The notes under the pieces were generated by a model that searched no databases, was not told the DNA's origin, and saw nothing but the letters and a program-made list of their open reading frames with translations. This document shows positions 51,255-60,713 of a stretch of DNA of 64,000 nt, in pieces. The stretch spans positions 35,273-99,272 of the forward strand of contig CANJQC010000003.1 of assembly GCA_947476295.1 (NCBI GenBank), given 5' to 3'. Source of the stretch: Planctomycetaceae bacterium. GTDB taxonomy: Bacteria > Planctomycetota > Planctomycetia > Planctomycetales > Planctomycetaceae. Every line of letters starts with the position of its first letter. The first letter of the stretch is position 1. Both the position numbers and the translations under genes were made by a program.

Positions 51255-52364
51255 ACCGAATACCTCATCGCCTACATGGGTGTTGGCGGGACCGACACTG
51301 AGATTGCCCATATCCTAGGGTTGATCAAACCAGATGGCACAGCCGAACGATATCCCGATTTTGGACAGCCCACTCAGCGCAGCTGGGGCTTCGGTCCGCA
51401 ATTCTCCGACGGACGCCGCATTTTTCTCGCCAGCTATGAAGATACGAATATCACAAAGGTCCGCTCCGGCAAAGTGGTGACCCACGACTGGATCTACGAT
51501 CTCCAAACCGGCGACCTCACTGCGGCTCTGGAAAAGAACCGGCCAGCCGATCAGCTTCGCCCCTACGCTCTCGTCTCAGGCGATCAACGAATCATCGAAA
51601 CCGCCTACATCGGGAACGAAGAACGAATCTTCATCAAAGACCTTGATGGCGGAAACCCTCTCGAACTCACCGTTGCCGGCGGCGGCTTTCACTACGGTCT
51701 CGAACTAAGCCACAATGCTTCCCGCCTCGCTTGCCACGTCACCGGCGGCACACCCAGCTTCTACAACCCAGGGATGTACTCCATCAACGTCTTCGACCTC
51801 GCTTCGAGAAAACGAACTCTCATTGCCGGTCAACCCGAACACCTCATGTTTGGCCCTCACTGGTCACCCGATGATACCCAACTCGTTTACCTCGACTGCC
51901 ACGCCGCCAAAGACCCCGTTCACTTCCGCGCCGCTCTCGCTGTCGGACGTGCCGATGGAACCGAGCACCGCGTAATTACCCACGGCCAGACCCATTGGTT
52001 CGGCACCCCCTTCGGCTCCAACATGTCTGAATGGTCTCCCGATGGCCAGACCGTCACTTACACCAGACTCCAAGAGAACTCCACTCGAGACATCTCCGTT
52101 GGAGGCTCCCAACTCTGCCTCCTTAACCCCACCACCGGCCAAATCACCGAACTTACCCCGGCTGTCGAAGGAATCTGGGACTACCGCGCCACATGGGCTC
52201 CCGATGGAACCAAAATCGCCTTTGCCCGCACCCGACTCGGACAACCACGCGAACTCTGGATCATGCACTCCGACGGCTCTGACCCCAAACGCATCACCGA
52301 CGGTTACCTGCACAAGGGTGCTGACCACTTCCGCTGGCTGCGTGTGAGCACCGCCGTTCCTTGA
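51156..52364 (+). CDS. Secreted TolB/PD40-type beta-propeller protein, oligogalacturonate-lyase-like
   Basis: Repeated LVYLDCHAA/WSPDGQTVTYTRL/WAPDGTKIAFARTRLG...WIMHSDGSDPKRIT motifs; N-terminal signal peptide. Confidence 0.75.
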   Translation: MKITLTGRRFLRFATFYFVATLSTAQLFAGDQPTEYLIAYMGVGGTDTEIAHILGLIKPDGTAERYPDFGQPTQRSWGFGPQFSDGRRIFLASYEDTNITKVRSGKVVTHDWIYDLQTGDLTAALEKNRPADQLRPYALVSGDQRIIETAYIGNEERIFIKDLDGGNPLELTVAGGGFHYGLELSHNASRLACHVTGGTPSFYNPGMYSINVFDLASRKRTLIAGQPEHLMFGPHWSPDDTQLVYLDCHAAKDPVHFRAALAVGRADGTEHRVITHGQTHWFGTPFGSNMSEWSPDGQTVTYTRLQENSTRDISVGGSQLCLLNPTTGQITELTPAVEGIWDYRATWAPDGTKIAFARTRLGQPRELWIMHSDGSDPKRITDGYLHKGADHFRWLRVSTAVP

Positions 52365-52409
52365 CGTTCGTAACGCATTTGCCGACGTACCCTTCTGGGA
52401 TGAATTGCC

Positions 52410-54806
52410 ATGTTATTGAATCGACTGATTACTTTCTTTTGCGTGTTGCTTCTGGTGTCGAACGCACTGCCGTTGCACGCTGAACAGATCGACCTGTCCA
52501 AAGCGGTGATCGTGACGCGTGCTGGTGACTTGCCGTCCGCAGAGAAAGTGGCTCCGCAGGTTCTGGTTGAAGAGCTTGCCAAACGGACCGATCTGCAACT
52601 TCCCGTGGTGAATCAATGGCCCACCAAAGCGTCGGCGATCATCGCTCTCTCTGTCATAAAAAATCCTCCTGCATGGAAGGAAGAGATTCCCGCAGACGCA
52701 GTGAAGGGAGCCTCGCTCAACCTTGCCGAAGGGTTTTCAATCCGTGTTGTTCCGGCCACCGGGGACCAGCCAGCCATCGTGTTCGTGACCGGAGCCGATC
52801 CCAGAGGACTGTTGTTCGGAGTCGGCAAACTCCTGACCAATGTTGAGTGGAGTCAGGGTGCGGTCAGTCTCGATGCGGCCTTTCACGCAGATCTGGCTCC
52901 CGACGTTCCGCTTCGCGGTCATCAATTGGGCTATCGCGCCCGCGCCAACAGTTGGGATGCATGGACCCCGGCGCAATTCGATCAGTATATCCGTGAGTTA
53001 GTTATCTTCGGTACCAACGCGATTGAAAATATCCCGTTTGAAGATGCCGACAAGTCGCCGCACATGCCCGTGACGCGCGAGGTGATGAATTCAGAAATGT
53101 CGAGGATCTGTGCAAAGTATGACATCGAGTATTGGGTTTGGATTCCGGTCGAGTTTTCCCTGCCCGATCAGGCCAAGGAAGAGGAGTTTCTGAAAACTCA
53201 GGCCGCCTTCTACAAGTCCTGCGAACGACTGGATGCCGTGTTTGTACCCGGAGGTGATCCCGGGGATAATGAATCCGAAAATCTAATGCCTTTCATGAAG
53301 CGAATGGGCGAGCTACTGCAGCAGCACCACCCGCACGCGAAGGTCTGGATTTCACTGCAAGGTTTCACGCCGAAGAGCGTCGAGGATTTCTTTTCGTGGG
53401 TCAAGCAGCACAACCCCGACTGGCTGGGTGGAGTCGTCATGGGGCCCAGCAGCCCTCCCCTGGAAGTGACCCGCAAACTGCTCCCAGAACGCTACGCACA
53501 GCGCTGGTATCCCGACATCACGCACATTGTTCGTTGCCAATATCCCGTTCCCTGGCTTGATCCGGCCTGGGGATTGACCATCGGTCGTGAGCCGGTCAAC
53601 CCGCGTCCCAAAGATTACACGGCCATCTATCGCGATGGCTATCGCTCTACAAACGGATTCGTCAGCTACTCCGATGGAATTCACGACGACTTCAACAAGG
53701 TGCTTTGGAGTCAATTGGGCTGGAATCCCGAACGTAACGCACGCGACATTGCCATCGAGTACGCTCGTTTCTTCTTCCGCCCCGATCAGGCCATCGCCGG
53801 GGCTGACGCAATTTTCGGACTGGAGACCAATCTTCGAGGCAGCCTAGCAGACAACAGTTCCATCGACGGGACGCTCCTGCTGTGGCAGCAAGTGGAATCG
53901 GCGATGCAAGGTTATACGGCGGATTGGCGATTTGATATGCACCTGATGCGTGCCTACTACGATGCTTACACGCGACAACGTTTGCTTTACGAAACCGATT
54001 TGGAAAATCAGGCCTTGGCTGTTCTTGACGAGTCATCCGCGACGGGTATCAAACCCTCTCTCGATCAGGCTCGCGAGATCCTCAACCTCGCCACGACCCA
54101 TCGCGTCCATCAACCGTGGCTGGATAAGCTTTACGCCTTCGCTGATTCCCTGTTTGAAAGAATTGGCTACCAGACTCTCATGGAAAAACACCGCGCCAGT
54201 GGATCGGAACGCGGTGTCGTGATGGAATTCGTGAACTATCCTCTGAACAATCGCTGGTGGCTCGAAGACCAGTTTTCTGCGATTGAGAAGCTTTCTGACC
54301 CGGCACAACAGGCAGAGAAGATCAAGAACATCGTCAACTGGGATCAGCCGACTCCCGGCAGTTTCCACGAGATTATTGGACATGTCGCGTACTCACCCGG
54401 CATTTCCAAACTCTTGAATGGGGGCGATGCGATGCGACATTACTACGATACTCCTATGCCTACTCAACGCTGGATGGGTGAGACGCGCCGCGGTCTCCGA
54501 CTTTCATGGCACAACTACCTGAATGCCCCCAATGCGATGGCTTATTCCGGCCTGAATCCGAAGGCGAGATACATCGTGAAATTATTTGCACAACGGCCCT
54601 CTCCACTCAAAGTGGACGGAGTTCGAGCGAAGCAGACTCGCACGGGCGAAACGTACGACGAAGTCACCGAGCAGGAGTTTGAGGTTCCCGCAGACGCACT
54701 GCGGGACGGAAAGATTGAACTCACCTGGGAGCCGCTCGATGAAAAACATCTGAACTGGCGAAACAGGCATTACGTCTGCGAACTCTGGGTCATCAAGTTA
54801 CCTTGA
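52410..54806 (+). CDS. Secreted glycoside-hydrolase-like protein (alpha-glucuronidase-type N-terminal layout)
   Basis: Signal peptide; LVEELAKRTDLQLPV...GFSIRVV...FVTGADPRGLLFGVGKLL (GH20/GH67-like N domain), LRGHQLGYRARANSWDAW catalytic-domain entry. Confidence 0.6.
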   Translation: MLLNRLITFFCVLLLVSNALPLHAEQIDLSKAVIVTRAGDLPSAEKVAPQVLVEELAKRTDLQLPVVNQWPTKASAIIALSVIKNPPAWKEEIPADAVKGASLNLAEGFSIRVVPATGDQPAIVFVTGADPRGLLFGVGKLLTNVEWSQGAVSLDAAFHADLAPDVPLRGHQLGYRARANSWDAWTPAQFDQYIRELVIFGTNAIENIPFEDADKSPHMPVTREVMNSEMSRICAKYDIEYWVWIPVEFSLPDQAKEEEFLKTQAAFYKSCERLDAVFVPGGDPGDNESENLMPFMKRMGELLQQHHPHAKVWISLQGFTPKSVEDFFSWVKQHNPDWLGGVVMGPSSPPLEVTRKLLPERYAQRWYPDITHIVRCQYPVPWLDPAWGLTIGREPVNPRPKDYTAIYRDGYRSTNGFVSYSDGIHDDFNKVLWSQLGWNPERNARDIAIEYARFFFRPDQAIAGADAIFGLETNLRGSLADNSSIDGTLLLWQQVESAMQGYTADWRFDMHLMRAYYDAYTRQRLLYETDLENQALAVLDESSATGIKPSLDQAREILNLATTHRVHQPWLDKLYAFADSLFERIGYQTLMEKHRASGSERGVVMEFVNYPLNNRWWLEDQFSAIEKLSDPAQQAEKIKNIVNWDQPTPGSFHEIIGHVAYSPGISKLLNGGDAMRHYYDTPMPTQRWMGETRRGLRLSWHNYLNAPNAMAYSGLNPKARYIVKLFAQRPSPLKVDGVRAKQTRTGETYDEVTEQEFEVPADALRDGKIELTWEPLDEKHLNWRNRHYVCELWVIKLP

Positions 54807-54832
54807 GCATCGTGTCCCCAATCGTAGGGTGG

Positions 54833-54864
54833 GGCCACCGGAGCGCCGGCCCACCAATGAAATT
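54833..54864. repeat. REP-like hairpin (GGTGGGGCCACCGGAGCGCCGGCCCACC)
   Basis: Imperfect palindrome in the intergenic gap after the glycoside-hydrolase-like gene. Confidence 0.5.
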
Positions 54865-54964
54865 TTTGAATATCGATTTGCGATTCAATCCAAAATCACA
54901 AATCTAAAATAACATGGTGGCTATCAAACATTCGTAGTGCAGGCGATGAAATTTGCCAGACCAC

Positions 54965-55894
54965 ATGATTCAGCCTCAAACAACCATCCTTCCCAAGTGC
55001 CTATTTACACTTGGGCAGCCACTGGATCTTTCGCAGGATCGATTTGGTTTCTTCTACGAGACAAAAATCGACGAAGAGATCGGCGTTTTGCGCCAGCGGA
55101 TGAAGGACGACGGCTACTTGTATCTCCGCAATTTTTGGAGTCGAGAAGCGGTTCAGGTTGTTCGAGATTCACTGACAAGCCAACTCGATCGACTGGGCTT
55201 TCTGCGTCCGGGAGCACCGCGCGATGAGGCGCGCTTCGATGGACGGGAAGTCGGCCGAGCGATGGGGAATCCTCTCGATCAACGAGACCCGGTCCTGCGC
55301 GATCTCGTTTTTGGGCCGCAGATCACCGATTTCTTTCAGACATTTCTGGCAGGACCTGTGCGGCATTTCGATTTCATCTGGTTCCGCACCAAAGGCCCCG
55401 GTTACGGTAGTCCGCTCCATTGCGATCTGGTCTACATGGGACGCGGTACGCATGATCTTTACACGACGTGGGTGCCGCTCGGAGACGTGAGCCTCGAACT
55501 TGGCGGTTTAATTGTCCTCGAAGGATCTCACAAGAAAGGAGATCGATTGAAACCCTATCTGTCACGCGACGTCGATGACTACTGCACCAATCGCGACGAC
55601 GCGGCTGATTACGCCGCTGGCAAAAGATGGTGGGACGGCACTCTCTCGAAGAATGCCGTCGCATTGCAAAAGAGCCTCGGAGGTCGCTGGCTGACCGCCC
55701 CCGAATTTCGGATGGGTGACGCGGTGATTTTCAACATGACGCTCGTCCACGGCAGCCTCGACAACCAGACAGATCGCTTTCGCCTTTCCACCGACACACG
55801 CTATCAACTTGCCTCCCAGCCGATTGATGAACGCTGGGTGGGAGACCAGCCACCCGGCCACGCCGTCACCCAACGTCGCGGGCGAGTCTGTTAG
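54965..55894 (+). CDS. Phytanoyl-CoA dioxygenase (PhyH) family protein
   Basis: LRQRMKDDGYLYLRNFWSREAVQVVRDSL, SPLHCDLVYMGRG, LGGLIVLEGSHKKGDRL, MTLVHGSLDNQTDRFRLSTDTRYQ. Confidence 0.85.
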   Translation: MIQPQTTILPKCLFTLGQPLDLSQDRFGFFYETKIDEEIGVLRQRMKDDGYLYLRNFWSREAVQVVRDSLTSQLDRLGFLRPGAPRDEARFDGREVGRAMGNPLDQRDPVLRDLVFGPQITDFFQTFLAGPVRHFDFIWFRTKGPGYGSPLHCDLVYMGRGTHDLYTTWVPLGDVSLELGGLIVLEGSHKKGDRLKPYLSRDVDDYCTNRDDAADYAAGKRWWDGTLSKNAVALQKSLGGRWLTAPEFRMGDAVIFNMTLVHGSLDNQTDRFRLSTDTRYQLASQPIDERWVGDQPPGHAVTQRRGRVC

Positions 55895-55956
55895 GCGGGC
55901 GGACAAAAAGGCGGATTCACACCTGGATGGCCCCGGCGTCGCAGTTACCAGATCGA

Positions 55957-55985
55957 GGCGAGCGGCAGGGCGTCAGCTCTCCGAG
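55957..55985 (-). repeat. REP-like family A copy (partial)
   Basis: Reverse complement CTCGGAGAGCTGACGCCCTGCCGCTCGCC shares the GCTGACGC...GCTCGCC core with other copies. Confidence 0.55.
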
Positions 55986-56056
55986 TGATCACCGTTTGCA
56001 ACGTTGTGAGCCGACTCGACCGTGCATTGGAGACTTCGCCAGGTTACACTAGGACT

Positions 56057-56164
56057 GGCGAGCGGCATGCGTCAGCTTGCCGGTACGTTGCGATTTCTCA
56101 GCGTTCGTCAGTCACGACGGACAAGCACGTCGATCCTGAGGAATCGCAATTGTACCGGTGGGCT
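56057..56164. repeat. REPIN-like inverted pair, family A
   Basis: Minus copy 56057..56100 (TGAGAAATCGCAACGTACCGGCAAGCTGACGCATGCCGCTCGCC) and plus copy 56137..56164 (TGAGGAATCGCAATTGTACCGGTGGGCT). Confidence 0.7.
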
Positions 56165-56474
56165 ATCGATCATTTTGTAGAAGTCCTGCTGAGTTGAGCC
56201 AGACAAACTGAGGGTCTTGTGACAGGTCAATTCATTCGGCGAGGTTCTTAACGAGTCGATCGACCGTCGCGTTGATCCGTGATTCGATTCCCTCCACCCA
56301 CTCCTCTGCGGGGAGTCCGTACGCCCAGAGAACTCCAACTTCCTGACCTCCCCCTTCGTGCAACACTCGAGTGCGGAACTCTACTTGTTCTGTGTTCATT
56401 GAAGTAAACGCCAGACACCACGATCCGATGCCGCGCCGTCGGGGTACCGAATGTGGAGTTGCATATGCTGAAGA

Positions 56475-57362
56475 TTAAGGTTCCTCTCGCGCTGCCTGAC
56501 AGTGTCGATCGATGAATTCGATGATCGGTGTTGAATCGTCGAGTCCATGCACATGCCCGATGCCCCGTTTAGCGATCAGCGTGATCTCGCCGCCAAGTTG
56601 ACGATAACGATCAGCCAGCACGCCGGTATTTTCATCCCAGGGCACGCCTGTGTCAGTGTCACCGTAGACGTGCAACAGCGGCACTCCGGCCTTCGCCAGA
56701 GGTTCCAGATGGTCGATCGGATTCAGAGCTTTTTCAAAAAGTTCGTCGTCCGATGCCGCGCCGTAGACATTCTTCAATTGCACCAGCTCGGTTGGGTTTC
56801 CTGTCCCTTTGCCCTTGCCAGCCGGCCAACTGCGGACATCGCAGACGGGAGCGTCGCCGTAGATGCAGGCGACTTTGTCCGGGTTCGCAGCGGCCCAGTT
56901 GTAACAATACAGTCCGCCACGACTGACACCAACCAGTGCAGCTCGCTTGGCAAACCCATATTTTTCAGTGAGTTCCCGATGAAATTCATTCCAGAGTTCC
57001 ACCGCCTTTGGCGACCCGAACTGGTCTGGAATCGCCATGTGGACGATGTGAAAACCTCGCCCTAACAGAGCAACGTCCGGCACCGGTTTGTGGCCGAAAA
57101 ACTCGCCATGCCAGACCCACGGTTTCCCAGGAGCAACCTCGCGTGGGACGATCACCAGCACCGGTTTTCCGACGACCTCGAAGTCATACCGGACAAACCC
57201 ATTCCAGGTGCTCTGCTGACCAGGAAAGGGAGGACCATCGGCCCGCAGCGCCGTAACCGTCGAGGGCAGCAGTGCCAGACACATCATCCACGCACACTGG
57301 CGAAATAATCGTTGCATCAATTCGTCTCTGTTGAAACTGCGCATGAACGGCTGGAGCGGCAC
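56475..57362 (-). CDS. Secreted alpha/beta hydrolase
   Basis: Nucleophile elbow ALVGVSRGGLYCYNWAAANPDKVACIYGDAPV; signal peptide. Confidence 0.85.
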   Translation of the reverse strand: MPLQPFMRSFNRDELMQRLFRQCAWMMCLALLPSTVTALRADGPPFPGQQSTWNGFVRYDFEVVGKPVLVIVPREVAPGKPWVWHGEFFGHKPVPDVALLGRGFHIVHMAIPDQFGSPKAVELWNEFHRELTEKYGFAKRAALVGVSRGGLYCYNWAAANPDKVACIYGDAPVCDVRSWPAGKGKGTGNPTELVQLKNVYGAASDDELFEKALNPIDHLEPLAKAGVPLLHVYGDTDTGVPWDENTGVLADRYRQLGGEITLIAKRGIGHVHGLDDSTPIIEFIDRHCQAAREEP

Positions 57363-57596
57363 GCCTTGGCCAACGGTCTGTTGTGGAATGCTGAGGCGAG
57401 ATGTTGAGTGTATAAAAAATTTATCTGTGGAACAACAATGTCAGGAACGGGTGGTTTCGCTTCAGTGGTTTCGCTTCAATTGCTAGCGGCTTCTTGGAGG
57501 TCTATATTCCACGCGGTTAAACGAGTGAAAGGTCAATCGAGTTGCGAAGCATCGCCAGAAGCGCGACGTCGCTAGAATTCTTCCTGCCTTCAACAT

Positions 57597-59612
57597 TTGG
57601 AAACTATCATGCGTCCAAGACAAGCTGTTCTCTTGATGCTGCTGGCGCTGTTCGCGTTCCCCTTGTGTGCTCAGGAATTCAAACAGGTGGATTATAATCA
57701 CCCGGGTCTGGTCGTGGATCTCGGCGTAGGCTTGTGGGCCTGGCCAGTCCCCTGCGATGCCGATGGTGATGGTGATTACGATCTGATCGTCTCTTGTCCT
57801 GATAAACCGTCGAACGGAGTCTGGTTGTTTGAGAACACCACGGATGACACTTCAGTACAGAAGTTCCCGGTATTCAAGTCCGGTCGTAAACTGGGGCCGA
57901 CATCGAGGTACGTCACGCCGAGCTACCAGCAGGGAAAAGTCCGCGTCCTGACTCCCGGGTACGAATATGTGAATTTTGAAACCTCGGGAGTGTCGCAGGC
58001 GGTCGAGATTCCCTTGAGTATGAACTTCTATAAGCCGGTGGGAAACAGGTCAAAGGGCTCCGGAATCCGGCACAATCAATGGCGATATGTCGATTTCAAC
58101 GGCGATGGTCTTCTGGACCTCTCCATTGCCGTGGAAGACTGGAGTGACTACGGCTGGGACGCTGCATGGAATGCTCAAGGAGAGTGGACCAATGGTCCGT
58201 TGCACGGATTCGTCTTCATCGCCCTGAACACCGGAACAAAAGAGAAACCAGTCTATGCAGAACCTGAGAAGGTCTCGGCAGGTGACGGGCCACTGGATGT
58301 CTTTGGTTGTCCCTCACCAAATTTTGAAGACTTCGATGGTGATGGTGACCTCGACCTCATCTGTGGCGAATTTCTGGATGGATTCACTTGGTTCGAAAAC
58401 ACTGGCTCGCGGCAACAGCCCCGTTACGTCCAAGGGAAGCGGCTGCTACTGGAGGACAACACACCCCTGACGATGGAGCTGGAGATGATTGTGCCGGTGG
58501 CCTTCGATTGGGATCGCGATGGCGATTTCGATCTTGTCGTGGGAGATGAAGATGGCCGGGTCGCTCTTGTTGAGAACACTGGCCGGATGTCAGCGGATCA
58601 CGGACCGATTTTTCTTCCACCTCACTATTTTCAGCAGGAAGCCGGGACACTGAAGTGTGGTGCTCTCGCGACTCCTGTCGGAACGGATTGGGACGGTGAT
58701 GGGGACTTCGATATTCTATCGGGAAACACGGCGGGATACGTTGAATTCTTCGAGAACCTCAGCGGACCAGGCGTCGAACATCCCCGCTGGGCTGCTCCCG
58801 TCAGATTGAAAGCGGGAGGAGCCGTGTTCCGGATTCAGGCCGGGAAGAATGGCAGCATTCAGGGTCCGGCTGAGGCCAAATGGGGATACTCAACGCTGTC
58901 CGTCGCCGATTGGGATCACGATGGTCTTCCCGACGTTATTGTCAATGGCATCCTGGGGAAAGTTCGCTGGCTCAAAAACATCGGTACGCGCTCGCAGCCG
59001 GTTCTGGACACCGCTGCTCCCATTGAAGTGGAATGGCCAGACAGCGTGCCTCAGCCATCCTGGAACTGGTCGCCCCCGATCGGTCACGAACTCATCAGCC
59101 AATGGAGAACAACACCAGTGGCCTCCGATTGGAATGGCGACGGGTTGGTGGATCTCGTCATGCTCGACCACGAGGGATATCTGGCCCTTTACCGTCGCGC
59201 CAAACAAGACGACAAATTGGTTCTCCTGCCTGGCGAGCGAGTGTTTCGCGGAACCAATCTCTCGGTCTGCTCCAGCAAACACGAGATTGTGAACCCGGAG
59301 CCTGGTATGCTGCGGCTCAACAATGGCGAACGCGGAGCCAGCGGTCGCCGAAACTTCAGTTTCGCCGACTGGGACGGCGATGGTCGTCAGGATCTGCTCG
59401 TAAATTCTGCCAACGCCAACGTCCTCCGGCAGACCAGTTCGGAAGCCAACAGTTGGTCGTTCGAAGATCAAGGCTCGCTCGTCGAACAGAACATTCAGGG
59501 ACACGCCACGAGTCCCACGACCGTTGATTTTAACGGCGATGAGGTTCCCGACTTCCTGTGCGGTGCCGAAGACGGACGTTTCTATTACATGCGTAACCCT
59601 AGCAGCCGGTAG
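57597..59612 (+). CDS. Secreted FG-GAP/VCBS-repeat protein
   Basis: Repeated DADGDGDYDLIVSC, DFDGDGDLDLICGEF, DWDRDGDFDLVVGD, DWDGDGDFDILSGN, DWDGDGRQDLLVNS. Confidence 0.85.
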   Translation: METIMRPRQAVLLMLLALFAFPLCAQEFKQVDYNHPGLVVDLGVGLWAWPVPCDADGDGDYDLIVSCPDKPSNGVWLFENTTDDTSVQKFPVFKSGRKLGPTSRYVTPSYQQGKVRVLTPGYEYVNFETSGVSQAVEIPLSMNFYKPVGNRSKGSGIRHNQWRYVDFNGDGLLDLSIAVEDWSDYGWDAAWNAQGEWTNGPLHGFVFIALNTGTKEKPVYAEPEKVSAGDGPLDVFGCPSPNFEDFDGDGDLDLICGEFLDGFTWFENTGSRQQPRYVQGKRLLLEDNTPLTMELEMIVPVAFDWDRDGDFDLVVGDEDGRVALVENTGRMSADHGPIFLPPHYFQQEAGTLKCGALATPVGTDWDGDGDFDILSGNTAGYVEFFENLSGPGVEHPRWAAPVRLKAGGAVFRIQAGKNGSIQGPAEAKWGYSTLSVADWDHDGLPDVIVNGILGKVRWLKNIGTRSQPVLDTAAPIEVEWPDSVPQPSWNWSPPIGHELISQWRTTPVASDWNGDGLVDLVMLDHEGYLALYRRAKQDDKLVLLPGERVFRGTNLSVCSSKHEIVNPEPGMLRLNNGERGASGRRNFSFADWDGDGRQDLLVNSANANVLRQTSSEANSWSFEDQGSLVEQNIQGHATSPTTVDFNGDEVPDFLCGAEDGRFYYMRNPSSR

Positions 59613-59623
59613 GAGAATGTTGG

Positions 59624-59875
59624 GTGACCACGAAATATGCGAAAAACACGAAAGAAGGCAAAACACAAATCAAACGGCATCTCTTGAAACAGAGGTTCAT
59701 TCCGGATTTTTTGTTGTTCGACAAGATTGTCGTCGAATTGAAGGCAGTGACACAACTTACTGATGATCACCGGGCACAGGTTCACAACTATCTTCGAGCG
59801 GCAGAGTTCAGACTCGGCCTGCTGATCAACTTTGGGCATTTTCCGAAGGTGCAGTACGAACGTATTGTGCTTTAA
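59624..59875 (+). pseudogene. Truncated GxxExxY-type protein remnant
   Basis: FIPDFLLFDKIVVELKAVTQLTDDHRAQVHNYLRAAEFRLGLLINFG matches the family C-terminus; the conserved N-terminal half (GxxExxY) is missing. Confidence 0.65.
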
Positions 59876-60558
59876 AGACCAATTTATCCCTCGCGTTGCT
59901 CCTTGTCTCCCGACGGATCCTTCTTCATTTACTTCGCTGCCTGCCATCGTAAGACTTCGCGATGGCCTTGGGGGTTTGCATGGACAGCAATCAGCAAGCC
60001 CCCGTGGCTTACAGCGTTGATTCGTTGGCCTCAAAGCGATACGTGGAATGGCGGAGGTACCTTCAATAGCAATCAGTCTGTATTCCTGAATTTTTCGCGG
60101 TGGCGTCACTGGTTGTTCCGGCGTGGCCACATCCCGAAAAGTTACCGTCTTTTCTTTTCGCCCCAAGTTGACGCTGGTATTCCCATGTTACTTCCAGGCA
60201 AATGCTCTTACGAGAACGGAATTGGTATCGACCAGCAAGGGCGTGGTTTTGCTTATCGGAACGCTTGTCTCGTTCGTCAAACTGGCGATAACTTCATTCA
60301 AATTGTAGACTTATCGGACATGTCTCCTGATCCGCAACCATCACCACAAAGTGCCAAGGGTTGGTGAACAGCGGCTGAATATAGGGTGCCACGCCGCGCA
60401 GGAGAAACGCATTTGCGGCAGCGTGCGTTTCGGTGATGTCAGTGTTCGAACGTCCGGTGCGTACTGCATAGTGGCTCGATGCTTCCGCAGCGAGAATTCC
60501 CGCCACGGAGTGTCGGGGCACATTGGGTTGCGGGCGAACCCTGCGGCAGGAAATGGGT

Positions 60559-60713
60559 TGCGTACATGCCGTCCTCTTTTTTTCTCGAACGAAACCGATG
60601 GAATCAACCCAATGAAAACCACGCAGACGATTCTTCGATCTCAGCGCATTGCCACGCTCTTCTTCGTAGCGGTGTTCTCGACCTCTTTACTCTTTGCGCA
60701 GGACAAGCCCGAC
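60559..60713 (+). other. Shared 5' leader/signal-peptide module, copy 2
   Basis: Partner of 51102..51254; MKTTQTILRSQRIATLFFVAVFSTSLLFAQDKP. Confidence 0.7.

Noticed and set aside
58890-59666. 258-aa minus-strand ORF
   Set aside because: Antisense to the FG-GAP protein gene.
59903-60367. 154-aa plus-strand ORF (and overlapping 193-aa minus ORF 59585..60166)
   Set aside because: Neither has a convincing family match; treated as part of a remnant/intergenic region.
60351-60611. N-terminal extension of the GH-like/PKD ORF
   Set aside because: A clear signal peptide begins at 60612, supported by the parallel leader at 51102..51254.
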